Source: 20CM-2-65-7 sp963830455
GTDB lineage: Bacteria; Gemmatimonadota; Gemmatimonadetes; Gemmatimonadales; GWC2-71-9
Direction: 5' to 3'
Assembly (NCBI GenBank): GCA_963830455.1
Contig: CAWHMT010000007.1
Location: 62,001 to 126,000, forward strand
Length of the DNA stretch: 64,000 nt
Shown here: one piece after another, positions 47,397 to 56,587 of the stretch
How positions within the stretch are numbered: position 1 is the first letter of the stretch
How the letters are laid out: the number at the start of each line of letters is the position of its first letter
Notes under the pieces: generated by a model
Told to the model about the DNA's origin: nothing
Database searches by the model: none
What the model saw: only the letters and a program-made list of their open reading frames with translations
Program-made: the position numbers and the translations under genes

Positions 47397-48185
47397 TCAG
47401 AACGACACTGAAAAGCGCACCTGCGTCCGCCCCCCGATGCCGACGGACGTCCGCATCTCGGCGGTGCGGCCCGCGGCGGCGGACATGCGCGCCGAAATGA
47501 GGGCGTCGATCGCGCTCACCAGGTGATTCGCGAGCAGCAGGCCGATCTGGCTTTGCGCACGCCGGAACGCATTGTCGCTGCGCTGCATGTAGTCGCGGAA
47601 TACCTGATGCTCGAGCGAATGCTCGCGCCAGCTCCACTGGAAATTGCCGCTGACGGCTCGCGCCTGATAGAACTGCACCGCGTTCCAGTACTGCGGTGAC
47701 GTGGGATCGGGCGGCACGTTTGGATCCGCCCAGTACGTGCGTCGCGCCAGCAGCCACACGGAGCCGTTGTAGGTGTGAGTGTCGTTTTCGGGGACGAACG
47801 CCGATCCGGTATCCGTGTCATACGTGCCGCTCTCGACGAACCGTTCCATCTGCTCGTAGTACTCGAAGACGGTGTCGCGACGCGTCGGCTGGAATGCGCG
47901 GCGCGCGACGTCGAAGGCCAGATCCTGGTAGCGCCGGGCTTCCTGCGTCGCGTAATGGTCGAGCTGCAGGTAGCGCGACAGCAGGTACACCTCGGCCGCG
48001 AGATACACCGCGCCTCGATCTTGCCCCGCGAGCAGCTGCCCGCTCCCCGGGATGAGCAACGAGGCAAGCGGGCGCACCCAGATGCTCGGCGCAGCCGTCT
48101 CCGGTGGCACGGCGGCGGCCGGCGCCTGGAGCGGTGGCGCGCCGAGCTGTTGGAGCAGCGCGACGCAGAGTGCGACGGGGTGCAT
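47397..48185 (-). CDS. Hypothetical membrane protein, DUF5683-like
   Basis: This 262-residue protein has an N-terminal signal-like helix and a Pro/Ala stretch. A motif PLASLLIPGSGQLLAGQDRGAVYLAAEVYLL follows (broken here as PGSGQLLAGQ), as in DUF5683-type membrane proteins. A polar region with many aromatic residues comes next and the end is short and beta-like. The family link is a weak resemblance. It overlaps the PorV-like gene by one base, so both may act in the outer envelope. Confidence 0.65.
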   Translation of the reverse strand: MHPVALCVALLQQLGAPPLQAPAAAVPPETAAPSIWVRPLASLLIPGSGQLLAGQDRGAVYLAAEVYLLSRYLQLDHYATQEARRYQDLAFDVARRAFQPTRRDTVFEYYEQMERFVESGTYDTDTGSAFVPENDTHTYNGSVWLLARRTYWADPNVPPDPTSPQYWNAVQFYQARAVSGNFQWSWREHSLEHQVFRDYMQRSDNAFRRAQSQIGLLLANHLVSAIDALISARMSAAAGRTAEMRTSVGIGGRTQVRFSVSF

Positions 48186-49213
48186 CAGAACGTCACGCGA
48201 AACGAGAAGAACGTGGGACTCTCCACCTGCAGGTCGGACCCCGTCAGAAACGCGCGGGCGAAATCCACGCCGAGCGATCCACTCTCGACGCCGAGACCCA
48301 CGCTCGGGCCGCTCAAGCCGTCCCGGACGAACGCGTAGCCGGCCCGGACCCGCACGAGTCGCTGATAGCCGATGTCGAATCCGAGCCGTGTTTCGGACTG
48401 TCCCGCCTGGCCCCAGGGGCTGTCCACGTCGGCGGCGAGTTTCAGGTCGAACGCGTCCTCGAGCGTGCCGCCCGCGCCGGGACGCAGTCGCAGCTCGTAC
48501 CGCGCGCCCACGGCGAGCCGGGTGGGGAGCGCATCCGCCTGCGCCTGATTCTGCACCTGCAGCCGAAAGCCGACGTTGCGCAGCGCGACCCCGACGCGGA
48601 GCGGGCCGCCCGCGCCGACGCGGAACTGCCCACCGAAATCGAGCGCATGGGTCGCGCCGGTCCCCGCGGGAAAGTCGCGGCAGTCGCCGCTGCAGTCCAC
48701 GCGAAACTGAATCAGCTTGTAACTCACGCCCAAGGCGAAGGCGCCGCTCAGGGTGGTGGCGTAGGAGGCGAGGAACTCGAAGTTACGCGGCGCGATGCGC
48801 GCGATCGTGTTGCCGTTGTTGTCGGTGCGGTCGAGATCGCCGTAGTCCACCAGGTAGACGGCGCCGCCGATGACGCCGAGGCCACGCGAGGGAAAGTAGG
48901 CGCCGAGGACATGACTGCGGCCGGCGACCAGCGTGGCACTGTGGAGGGCGAACTCGTTGTCGCTGAGTGAGGCGAGGCCCGCCGGATTCCAGAACGCTGC
49001 CTCGCCGCGCCCCGCCGAGGCGATCGCGGTCTGGCCCATGCCGACGGCCTGCGCGCCGACCGGAAAGACCAGGAACAAGGCCCCAGCGTTGAGGGGAGCT
49101 TCCTGTGCGGAGAGGCGGTTGGGCGGTTGGGCGCTTAGAAAGAGGAAGGCGATTGGGAAAACCCAACCGCCTAACCGCTCAACCGCCGAACCGTCAGAAG
49201 CTCTTCGCCTCAT
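48185..49213 (-). CDS. PorV/PorQ-like outer-membrane beta-barrel protein
   Basis: This 342-residue protein has an N-terminal export signal (VFPIAFLFLSAQ). Its barrel domain opens with PVGAQAVGMGQTAIASAGRGEAAFWNPAGLA, the typical start of the PorV/UPF0164 family seen in Bacteroidota-type phyla. Alternating hydrophobic strands follow, with a terminal aromatic residue (FFSFRVTF). PorV proteins act in type IX secretion, but no other Por gene is here, so a more general outer-membrane role is equally possible. The region encoding the signal peptide contains a GCGGTT inverted repeat (49114-49196), so the exact start is uncertain. Confidence 0.82.
   Translation of the reverse strand: MRRRASDGSAVERLGGWVFPIAFLFLSAQPPNRLSAQEAPLNAGALFLVFPVGAQAVGMGQTAIASAGRGEAAFWNPAGLASLSDNEFALHSATLVAGRSHVLGAYFPSRGLGVIGGAVYLVDYGDLDRTDNNGNTIARIAPRNFEFLASYATTLSGAFALGVSYKLIQFRVDCSGDCRDFPAGTGATHALDFGGQFRVGAGGPLRVGVALRNVGFRLQVQNQAQADALPTRLAVGARYELRLRPGAGGTLEDAFDLKLAADVDSPWGQAGQSETRLGFDIGYQRLVRVRAGYAFVRDGLSGPSVGLGVESGSLGVDFARAFLTGSDLQVESPTFFSFRVTF
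49114..49196. repeat. GCGGTT-rich imperfect inverted repeat
   Basis: The left arm GGCGGTTGGGCGGTTGGGCG (49114-49133) is matched, with two mismatches, by the complement of the right arm in 49163-49188 (AACCGCCTAACCGCTCAACC). About 30 bases lie between them. It falls inside the signal-peptide codons of the PorV-like gene, which is odd for such a repeat. Confidence 0.6.
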
Positions 49214-49361
49214 CGATCAGCATGATGGGGATATCATCCTCGACCGGGTAGATCAGACGGCAGCGGTGGCACGCCAGCGCCTCGGGCTCGGTTCGGTGCT
49301 CGAGCGGACCCTTGCACTTGGGACAAACGAGGATTTCGAGGAGGTCGGGCGCGAGGCTCAT
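49194..49361 (-). CDS. Trm112-family zinc protein
   Basis: This 55-residue protein has two CxxC pairs, CPKC (Cys13, Cys16) and CHRC (Cys31, Cys34), around a short beta domain ending PVEDDIPIMLIDEAKSF. Trm112-like proteins (YcaR in enterics) bind and stabilise methyltransferases. The ATG at 49361 overlaps the era stop by 4 bases. A longer start at 49409 adds 16 residues without a family match. Confidence 0.9.
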   Translation of the reverse strand: MSLAPDLLEILVCPKCKGPLEHRTEPEALACHRCRLIYPVEDDIPIMLIDEAKSF

Positions 49362-50197
49362 GATGCGGTATACCCCAGACGTTTGAGCGACGATTCGTCG
49401 CGGCGCCACTTGGGAAGCACTTTGACGTGCAGATCGAGAAAGACGCGGCTACCGAGCAGCGACTCGATTTTGGCGCGCGCCGCCGCGCCGAGGGCTTTGA
49501 TGGTACGGCCGCCCTCGCCGATGACGATCCCTTTCTGGCTGTCGCGCTCGACGTACAACATCGCCCGAATATATACCGGCTCGGCGCTCTCCCGGAACTC
49601 GTCGATCTCGCAGGCCACGCTGTACGGCAGCTCCTCGTGGAGCAGCTCGAACGCGGCTTCGCGGATGAACTCCGCCGCGAAGAAGCGCATCGGCTGGGTG
49701 GCCAGCTCGTCCGCATCATAGTGGAAGGGACTTTCCGGCAGCTGGGCGCGCAGCGCTGTCAACATTGCGTCAAGTCCCGCCCCGGTGAGCGCCGAGACCG
49801 CCAGCACGTCCGTCCGGACCGGCCCGAGGTCGGCCTTCGTGTAGACCGTGACGATCGGCGCGCCGGGTGTGCGCTCGAGGCCCGCGACGCGCTGGAGCGC
49901 CGGCGCGGGATACTCACTCAGCGGATGCAGGTACGCGATCACTTCGGCGTCGTCGATCGCGCGCAGCGCCGCGCGGCGCATAGCTTCGTGCAGCTGATAC
50001 TCGGGCTCGAGCAAGCCGGGCGAATCGGTGAAGATGTACTGGGTATCGTCTTTGGTGAGCAGGCCGACGACGGGGAGCCGCGTCGACTGCGGTTTGGGGG
50101 AAACGATCGCGAGGTGTTCGCCAACGAGCGCGTTGAGCAGCGTCGACTTCCCGACGTTCGGCCGACCGGCCAGGACAATCGTTCCGCAGCGAGGCAT
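49358..50197 (-). CDS. era: GTPase Era
   Basis: Era is a 30S-assembly GTPase that binds the 3' end of 16S rRNA. The 279-residue protein has the P-loop GRPNVGKSTLLNALVG, a FTDSPGL switch II motif, and a C-terminal KH domain with GIVIGEGGRTIKALG. The nucleotide specificity motif reads TKAD instead of the usual NKxD. I chose the ATG at 50197; the longer open frame adds residues encoded by an inverted repeat (50211-50244). Confidence 0.95.
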   Translation of the reverse strand: MPRCGTIVLAGRPNVGKSTLLNALVGEHLAIVSPKPQSTRLPVVGLLTKDDTQYIFTDSPGLLEPEYQLHEAMRRAALRAIDDAEVIAYLHPLSEYPAPALQRVAGLERTPGAPIVTVYTKADLGPVRTDVLAVSALTGAGLDAMLTALRAQLPESPFHYDADELATQPMRFFAAEFIREAAFELLHEELPYSVACEIDEFRESAEPVYIRAMLYVERDSQKGIVIGEGGRTIKALGAAARAKIESLLGSRVFLDLHVKVLPKWRRDESSLKRLGYTAS

Positions 50198-50210
50198 CCT
50201 CGCAACATAA

Positions 50211-50244
50211 TGTCCAACGTTCATTGACGCCTGAACGTTGGACA
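50211..50244. repeat. Perfect 12-bp inverted repeat upstream of era
   Basis: TGTCCAACGTTC (50211-50222) and GAACGTTGGACA (50233-50244) are exact reverse complements with a 10-base loop. It lies between the stop of the 50271 gene and the era start. It may form a terminator-like hairpin without a T-run. It is similar in sequence theme (TGTCCAA, GTTCA) to the repeat at 4634-4700. Confidence 0.65.
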
Positions 50245-50270
50245 TGGCGTCCCTGGAGCGCCGGTTCGCG

Positions 50271-50750
50271 CTACATCAACGGGATCCCCTTGGCCAGTTC
50301 GTAGTTGAGCACGGCGCGGACCTTGTTCTCGATCTGGTAGTAGCGGGCCACCTTCACCGGCGGCAGCACCGCGCCGAACTTCGGGCGATACGATTGCAAG
50401 AGGGCCGCCCGGTCACGTTCGAGGGCGAGGAACTGATCGAGCATGCGCGTAGCGGCCGTGTCACTCATCGCGCGGTAGTTGTTTGCGTAGAACGTCACCA
50501 GGTTAACCGCGCTGTTTTGGATCTTGGCGAGGTCCGCCTGAAAGGCATCGTAGACCGGCCAGAACGCGGCTGCCTCGGTCTCGGTCATTCGCATGTTCTC
50601 CGCGACCAGCAGCTTCTTGTCGGCCCGGAGCTTTTCGCGAACCAGATTCATGTTGTCGGCCGGCGTGTCCTGCGCCGCGATGGGGGGGGGCGCCGCCAGC
50701 GTTACCATCAGGGCGCAGCACAGCGTGAGCCACCGCGTAAGAGACGTCAT
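50271..50750 (-). CDS. Small secreted protein of unknown function at the end of the RND operon
   Basis: This 159-residue protein has a signal peptide (TRWLTLCCALMVTLAAPPPIAAQD) and an all-helical body with EKLRADKKLLVAENMRMTETEAAAFWPVYDAF and a long charged helix (MLDQFLALERDRAALLQ). The shape and the acidic/aromatic motif recall Spy/LTXXQ periplasmic proteins, but the call is weak. It follows the outer-membrane factor gene by 42 bases on the same strand, so it may be co-expressed with the efflux system. I chose the ATG at 50750 because the signal peptide begins there. Confidence 0.7.
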   Translation of the reverse strand: MTSLTRWLTLCCALMVTLAAPPPIAAQDTPADNMNLVREKLRADKKLLVAENMRMTETEAAAFWPVYDAFQADLAKIQNSAVNLVTFYANNYRAMSDTAATRMLDQFLALERDRAALLQSYRPKFGAVLPPVKVARYYQIENKVRAVLNYELAKGIPLM

Positions 50751-50792
50751 GTTGTCGATCCTCAAGGTCTGGGTGAAATGAGAAACATCGGT

Positions 50793-52226
50793 CTATCGGG
50801 CCGGCGTCGGGAGCGCCAGCGAGTCCGTCACGGGGTCCCACCCGCCGCCCAGCGCCCGGTACAGCTGTACCACCGCCACGCGTTGCTGCCGCTGCAGGCT
50901 CGACTCCCCCAGCTCGGCATCGGAGAGCACGCGCTGCGCGTCGAGCAGCGTCGTGTAGTTGTCCACGCCTCCCTGGTAGCGATCCGCCGCGATCGCGACC
51001 GCGCGTCGCGCGGCGGCCACCTGCCGCCCGGCCGCACCGACCTGGATCTGCAGCTGCTCGACCGCGGTGAGGCCGTTCTCGACCTCACGGAACGCATTGA
51101 GAACGACCTGATCATAACGCGCCACCGCGGCTTCCGTCCGGGCGCGCTCGATCTGGACCTGCTTGCCGCTCCGGCCGGCGTTGAGGATCGGGAGCAGGAT
51201 GTTCGTCGCCAGGTGCCAGAATCCCGTCCCCGCCTGGAACAGGTTTTCGATGGCGTCGGTCCGCGTGCCCCCGGCCCCGGTGAGCGAGATGGTCGGAAAC
51301 CGTGCAGCGATTGCGGCGCCGATCATGGCATTGGCAGAGCGCAGCTGCTGTTCCGACTCGTGGATATCGGGCCGGCGTTGTAAGAGCGAGGACGGCAAAC
51401 CGGGGGGAATCTTGGTCTGGAAGTTTTGATTGATGAGTGCTGCACCGCGCGGCAACGTACCCGGCATGCGCCCCAGCAGGAAGTTGAGCTCCTGCTCCGT
51501 TTCACTTGCCTGCAAACGGATGCTTGCGACCTTCCCCTCGGCACGCGCCAGCTCGGCCTCGCCCTGACGCATATCGAGCTCCGACGTCACGCCGCCTTCG
51601 AAGCGTGAGCGCGCCAGGTCCAGCGACTGGCGCCGCGTCTCCACCGTCGCCTGCGCAAGGATGGTCTGCTGATCCAGGTCGCGCATCTCGAGATATACGC
51701 GAGCGACCTCCGCGACCACCGTCATGATGGCCGCCCGGCGACCGTACTCGGTCGCGAGCAAACTCGCCTTCGCGGACTCGTTGAGCCGCCGCAGGCGACC
51801 GAACAGGTCGATCTCCCAACTGAGGCTCGCGCCCACCTCGAAGAATCCGTACGTGCCGGTGCGCAGACCCAGAAGCGAATCGTTGACGTTGACCCTGGCC
51901 AGCGTGCCGCTGACGTTGATCTGGGGGAGGAGCTCGAGTCGCCTGATCCCGTACTGGGCCCGGGTCTCGTTCACCCGCGCGAGGGCGATGCGCAAATCGC
52001 GGTTCTCGCGCAACGCAATGCGAACGAGCTCCTGCAGGGTGGTGTCACCGAAAACTTGCCACCACGGCAGGTTGGCGTAGGACGAGTCCTGCGTGGACAC
52101 GGTCGAGTCGCGCCAGTGCTCGGGTACGGCGGTGGGCGGTTCCTTGAAGTTCGGACCCACCGGGCACGCCGCGACGACCAGGGGAAGCAACGCAAACCCG
52201 AGCCGGCGCCACATAGGCCCTCGCAT
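50793..52226 (-). CDS. Outer-membrane factor of an RND efflux system (NodT type)
   Basis: This TolC-like lipoprotein forms the outer-membrane duct. The 477-residue protein has a lipobox-like LVVAACPVGP at its N-terminus and two repeats of long helices, with conserved PWWQVFGDTTLQELVRIAL and SWEIDLFGRLRRLNESAKASLLATE. The second half has LLQRRPDIHESEQQLRSANAMIGAA and RYQGGVDNYTTLLDAQR. The ATG at 52226 overlaps the permease stop by one base. A longer upstream reading is not family-like. Confidence 0.93.
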   Translation of the reverse strand: MRGPMWRRLGFALLPLVVAACPVGPNFKEPPTAVPEHWRDSTVSTQDSSYANLPWWQVFGDTTLQELVRIALRENRDLRIALARVNETRAQYGIRRLELLPQINVSGTLARVNVNDSLLGLRTGTYGFFEVGASLSWEIDLFGRLRRLNESAKASLLATEYGRRAAIMTVVAEVARVYLEMRDLDQQTILAQATVETRRQSLDLARSRFEGGVTSELDMRQGEAELARAEGKVASIRLQASETEQELNFLLGRMPGTLPRGAALINQNFQTKIPPGLPSSLLQRRPDIHESEQQLRSANAMIGAAIAARFPTISLTGAGGTRTDAIENLFQAGTGFWHLATNILLPILNAGRSGKQVQIERARTEAAVARYDQVVLNAFREVENGLTAVEQLQIQVGAAGRQVAAARRAVAIAADRYQGGVDNYTTLLDAQRVLSDAELGESSLQRQQRVAVVQLYRALGGGWDPVTDSLALPTPAR

Positions 52227-55200
52227 CAGTGAGCGCTCGACGCCTTGGCCAGTGCCGGTGCCGGCGCCGCCGCCTTCCCGGACGCTTCCTTCTTCTTTTT
52301 CCCGAAGCTCCAGCGCTGCGTCCAGGCGTAGAGTCCCGGAATGATGAATAGGCCGACCACGGTGGCGACCAGCATGCCGAACACGACGGCCGTTCCCATC
52401 ACGTTCTGCGACGCCGCGCCGGAGCCGCTCGCCCGCATGAGGGGCACGCACCCCAGGATGAACGCGAAGGCGGTCATGAGGATGGGGCGGAACCGCAGTT
52501 TCGCTCCTTCGAGCGCGGCGTCTTCGATGCTCGATCCCTGGTCCTGCTTCATTTTCGCGAACTCCACGATCAGGATCGCGTTTTTCGCCGCAAGACCGAT
52601 GAGCATGATCAGACCGACCTGGACGTAAACATTGTTGTCGTAACCGAAGGCCCAGGCGCCCAGGAACGCGCCCAGGGCGACGAGCGGCGTGTCGAGCAGC
52701 ACGGCCCATGGGAGCCGCCAACTTTCATACTGCGCCGCGAGCAGCAGGAAGACGAACACAATGGCGAGAATGAAGGTCGGCGCGGCCGGCGGCGCGACCT
52801 TCTCCTGATACGACATGCCCGAGTAGGCAAAGCCCATCTCGGACGGCAAGACGGCGCGCGCCACGGTCTCGAGCGCCTTCATCGCCTGCTGTGAGCTGTA
52901 GCCCGGCGCCGGGACGCCGCTGATCTCCACCGAGCGAAACAGATTGAAGCGCGTCGTGATCTCCGTCCCTGAGGACGGCGTCACGCGCAGCAGCGTGGAG
53001 AGCGGGACCATCTCCGACGTGGTCTTGCTGCGCACATAGAGCTGCCCGATGTTCTCGGGCCGCGTCCGGAACGCCGGCTCCGCCTGCGCGTAGACACGGT
53101 ACAACCGACCGAACCGGTTGAAATCGTTCACGTAGGCCCCGCCCATAAAGGCCGAGAGACCAGTGAACACGTCATTGATGGGAACACCCAACTCACGCGC
53201 TTTTTCGCGATCGAGTGTGACGGAGATCTGCGGGGTCGTCGGGTTGAAGGACGTGAACAGGTTCGCCAGCTCGGGACGCTGCCGTGCCTCCGTCAGGAAT
53301 GCCTGGGTCTGGCGCCCCAGGTCCTCCACCGTCAGCGTGCCGCTCCGGTCCTGCAGCAGGAAGTTGAAGCCGCCCGCGGCGCCGAAGCCGGAGATCGTCG
53401 GCGGCATGAACGGGAACGCCACGGCGCCGGGAATCTGCGCCAGCGCTGCACCCACGGTGCGTTGGATCCCGGCGACGTGCAGCGCCTTGCCCTTGCGCTC
53501 GTCCCACGGCTTGAGCCGGCAGAAAAACGAGCCGAATTCCGGACTGAAGCTGTTGGTGAGCATCCCCAGCCCGCCGATGGCGTTGCAGGCTTCGACGCCC
53601 TCGGTCTGCGCCAGGATGCCTTCGATCTGCCGCAGCACCCTGTCGGTGCGCTGCAGCGACGAGCCGAGCGGCAGCTGCACGTTGATCATGAAGATGCCCT
53701 GATCTTCGTCGGGCACGAAGCCGCCGGGGAGCACCCGCGCCAGGCCTCCGGTTGCCACCGTCGCAATGCCGATCACCCCCAGCGCCAGTATCGAGCGCCG
53801 CACGAACAGGCGTGACACGTTCACATAACCACCGGTCGTGCGCTCGAACATTCTATTGAACCAGCCGAAGAACTTCGCGAAGAACTTCCCGATCGGTCCC
53901 GTGGGCTCCCCATGCTTGGCCTTCAGGATCATCGCCGAAAGCGCAGGCGACAGCGACAGCGCGCTGAACGCCGACAAGAGCACCGAGATCGCAATGGTGA
54001 GCGCGAACTGCTGGTACAGCCGTCCGATGAGACCTCCGAGCAGGGCCACCGGCACGAACACCGCGGTAAGAATCAGCGCGATGGCGACCACCGGCCCGGA
54101 GACCTCCTTCATCGCCTGGACGGTTGCGTCATGCGGCGTCTTCCCGTGCTCGATGTGGTGCATCACGGCTTCCACCACCACGATCGCGTCGTCGACCACG
54201 ATGCCGATGGCGAGCACCAGACCGAACATCGTCAGCGTGTTGAGAGAGAAACCGAGCAGCGGGAAGAAAATGAACGTCCCGAGCAGCGCCACGGGTACCG
54301 TCAGGAGCGGGATGAGCGTCGCGCGCACACTCTGGAGGAAGATGAAGACCACCAGGGTGACGAGGATGAACGCCTCGATCAGGGTGTGGACGATCCCCTC
54401 GATCGACGCTTCGACGGCGGGCGTCGTGTCGTAGGTGATCTGGTAGTCCATGTCCGCCGGGAAGAACTTCTTGAGCTCATCGAGCGTGTGGTAGATCCCC
54501 TCGGCGGACTTCAGCTGATTCGCTCCCGGGAGCAGATACACGGCGAGGACCCCTGCCGGCTTCCCGTCCAGCCTCCCGAATGAGCGATAGTTCTCGCTCC
54601 CCAGCTGCGTGTACCCGACGTCGCGGATCCGCACGATTCCGCCACCCGGTGTCTGGCGCACGATGATGTTGTCGAACTCCTCCGGCGTGACCAGCCGGCC
54701 CGGCGCGCGCACCGTATAGGTGAACTCCTGCCCTGGCGGCGCGGGCTCATCTCCGACCTTGCCCGCGGGCGCCTGCAGGTTCTGCTCCTTGATCGCAGAG
54801 ATGACGTCCGACGCGGTGAGCCCCAGCCCGGCGAGCCGGTCGGGCCGCAGCCAGACGCGCATGCTGTACTCGGCGCCCCCATACAGATCGACTTGCGCCA
54901 CGCCCGGGACGCGCAGGAGCGCGTCGCGGACGTTGATCATCGCGTAATTGTTGAGGAACTGGGCGTCGTAGGTGCCGTTGGGCGAATAGAGCGAGATGAC
55001 GTTCAGGATACTCGGGTTGATCTTCTTGACCGTCACACCTTGCTGCGTCACCTCCTGCGGAAGCCGCGACTGGGACTGTGAGACCCGGTTCTGGGTCAGC
55101 ACGTTGGCCATATCGCGGTCCATTTCGACGGCGAACGACACGTCGAGCAGCATGCGCCCGTCGCTCGTATTGAGCGACTTCATGTAGATCATGTTGTCGA

Positions 55201-55414
55201 CGCCGTTGATCTGCTGCTCGATCGGCGTCGCCACCGATTGCTCGACCACCTCGGCGGAGGCGCCGGGGTACGTCGTCTCGACGCGGATGGTCGGCGGTGC
55301 GAGGCTCGGGTACTGCTCGATGGGCAGCTTCTGGAGCGTGGCGAGACCCAGCAGTACGGTCACGATCGCGATCACGATGGCGACCGTCGGCCGTCGGATG
55401 AAAAAGTCAGCCAT
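52226..55414 (-). CDS. RND efflux permease, HAE1/AcrB type
   Basis: This 1062-residue inner-membrane pump has about 12 helices and two large periplasmic loops. It starts MADFFIRRPTVAIVIAIV, as AcrB/MexB-type pumps do. The proton-relay aspartates are present in GIVVDDAIVVVEAVMHHIEHG. TM-linked motifs such as PSLAPPTIRVETTYPGASAEVVEQSV (shortened) and the C-terminal AAQYESWRLPWAVLLDTPLVALGAF are typical. The adaptor and outer-membrane factor genes flank it with gaps of 3 bases and an overlap of one base. Substrates cannot be predicted. Confidence 0.96.
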   Translation of the reverse strand: MADFFIRRPTVAIVIAIVTVLLGLATLQKLPIEQYPSLAPPTIRVETTYPGASAEVVEQSVATPIEQQINGVDNMIYMKSLNTSDGRMLLDVSFAVEMDRDMANVLTQNRVSQSQSRLPQEVTQQGVTVKKINPSILNVISLYSPNGTYDAQFLNNYAMINVRDALLRVPGVAQVDLYGGAEYSMRVWLRPDRLAGLGLTASDVISAIKEQNLQAPAGKVGDEPAPPGQEFTYTVRAPGRLVTPEEFDNIIVRQTPGGGIVRIRDVGYTQLGSENYRSFGRLDGKPAGVLAVYLLPGANQLKSAEGIYHTLDELKKFFPADMDYQITYDTTPAVEASIEGIVHTLIEAFILVTLVVFIFLQSVRATLIPLLTVPVALLGTFIFFPLLGFSLNTLTMFGLVLAIGIVVDDAIVVVEAVMHHIEHGKTPHDATVQAMKEVSGPVVAIALILTAVFVPVALLGGLIGRLYQQFALTIAISVLLSAFSALSLSPALSAMILKAKHGEPTGPIGKFFAKFFGWFNRMFERTTGGYVNVSRLFVRRSILALGVIGIATVATGGLARVLPGGFVPDEDQGIFMINVQLPLGSSLQRTDRVLRQIEGILAQTEGVEACNAIGGLGMLTNSFSPEFGSFFCRLKPWDERKGKALHVAGIQRTVGAALAQIPGAVAFPFMPPTISGFGAAGGFNFLLQDRSGTLTVEDLGRQTQAFLTEARQRPELANLFTSFNPTTPQISVTLDREKARELGVPINDVFTGLSAFMGGAYVNDFNRFGRLYRVYAQAEPAFRTRPENIGQLYVRSKTTSEMVPLSTLLRVTPSSGTEITTRFNLFRSVEISGVPAPGYSSQQAMKALETVARAVLPSEMGFAYSGMSYQEKVAPPAAPTFILAIVFVFLLLAAQYESWRLPWAVLLDTPLVALGAFLGAWAFGYDNNVYVQVGLIMLIGLAAKNAILIVEFAKMKQDQGSSIEDAALEGAKLRFRPILMTAFAFILGCVPLMRASGSGAASQNVMGTAVVFGMLVATVVGLFIIPGLYAWTQRWSFGKKKKEASGKAAAPAPALAKASSAH

Positions 55415-55417
55415 CGG

Positions 55418-56587
55418 TCAGGGCCGGTTCGAGGTGTCGGACACCGGCGTCACGTGAGCGGTATCAGCCGGGGCGCGTGTGGCCCGAACCTTGACCCCCG
55501 GCCTGACCTTCTGCATGCCCTCGACCACGATCACGTCGCTCGCCACGAGGCCCGAATCCACGACCCAATCACTCCCGACGCGCGCGCCCGCTTTGACGGG
55601 GCGCACCTCGACGGTGCTGTCGGGCTTGAGCACACCCACGCTGAACGTTCCCTGCATTTCGCGCACGGCCCGCTGCGGTACGAGGATCGCGTTAGTTCGT
55701 GTCGTGACGGGCGCCCGCACGCGCGCGAACTGGCCGGGTCGCAGGAGACCGGCGGGATTGGGGAATAACGCTTCAATACCGAGCGTGCCGGTCGCGGGGT
55801 CGATGTTGCGATCCACGGTGACCACGCGCCCCTTGTGGTCGTACACCGAGGCATCGGACAACAGCAGCTCGAGCCGCGGTTCACCGCGGGGCGTCGCGCG
55901 ACCCGAATCGCCGAGCGCGCGGACGAGCAGTAGGTACTCCCGCTCCGAGATGCGGAACTTGACCTTGACCGTGTCGACCTGCGAGACGACGGTGAGCAGC
56001 GTGGGGCCGGGGCTCCCGACGAGCGATCCGACGTCCGCTAGCGACACGCCGGCGAGTCCGGTGATGGGGCTCGTGACCTTGGTGTAGCTGAGGTTGAGCT
56101 GCGCGTTGTTCATGGCGGCGCGCGCGGCGGCCACTTGTCCTTCGGCCGCTTGCTGCGCGGCAACGGCGTGATCGAGGTCCTGCCGGCTGACGGCATTGCG
56201 CTCGACGAGCGGACGCAGACGGGAGACGTCGGCGTTTGCTTTCGAAAGACTGGCCTGGGCCTCATTCACGTTGGCGCGTGCCTGCGCCATCGCGCTCTGG
56301 TATTCCTGGGGATCGATTTGGAAGAGCAGATCGCCGCGCTTCACGAGCGTACCTTCCTTGTACGCCTTCGCCGTCAAAAACCCCTTCACACGCGCGCGAA
56401 TCTCGACGTCATTGGCGCCGAAGGTCTGTGCCGCCCACTCCACGATGATCGGAACGTCGCGCACTTGAACGGGCGCGACGATGACATCGGCAGCGTTGGG
56501 GGTCGCCTTGGCGCCGTCGCCGCCGCATGCCGCGACGAAGAGCGTGACGGCGCAGCCCACGGCGGTAGCCCGATGCATCACGCCCAT
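55418..56587 (-). CDS. RND periplasmic adaptor subunit (lipoprotein)
   Basis: This 389-residue membrane fusion protein bridges the pump and the outer-membrane factor. It has a lipobox-like LFVAACGGD near residue 20. Half-motifs of a lipoyl domain follow (EIRARVKGFLTAKAYKEGTLVKRGDLLFQID), then a coiled-coil hairpin (SLSKANADVSRLRPLVERNAVSRQDLD), and beta-barrel and membrane-proximal domains. The ATG at 56587 has GGGGGA about ten bases upstream and gives a clean signal sequence. A longer frame exists upstream without a signal. Confidence 0.93.
   Translation of the reverse strand: MGVMHRATAVGCAVTLFVAACGGDGAKATPNAADVIVAPVQVRDVPIIVEWAAQTFGANDVEIRARVKGFLTAKAYKEGTLVKRGDLLFQIDPQEYQSAMAQARANVNEAQASLSKANADVSRLRPLVERNAVSRQDLDHAVAAQQAAEGQVAAARAAMNNAQLNLSYTKVTSPITGLAGVSLADVGSLVGSPGPTLLTVVSQVDTVKVKFRISEREYLLLVRALGDSGRATPRGEPRLELLLSDASVYDHKGRVVTVDRNIDPATGTLGIEALFPNPAGLLRPGQFARVRAPVTTRTNAILVPQRAVREMQGTFSVGVLKPDSTVEVRPVKAGARVGSDWVVDSGLVASDVIVVEGMQKVRPGVKVRATRAPADTAHVTPVSDTSNRP

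Noticed and set aside
49114..49196. A possible CRISPR-like repeat array
   Set aside because: The units are short (GCGGTT), have no regular spacers, and no cas genes are in the window.
48185..49213. Evidence for a type IX secretion system
   Set aside because: Only one PorV-like protein is present. No porK, porL, porM, sprA-like or C-terminal signal proteins were seen.
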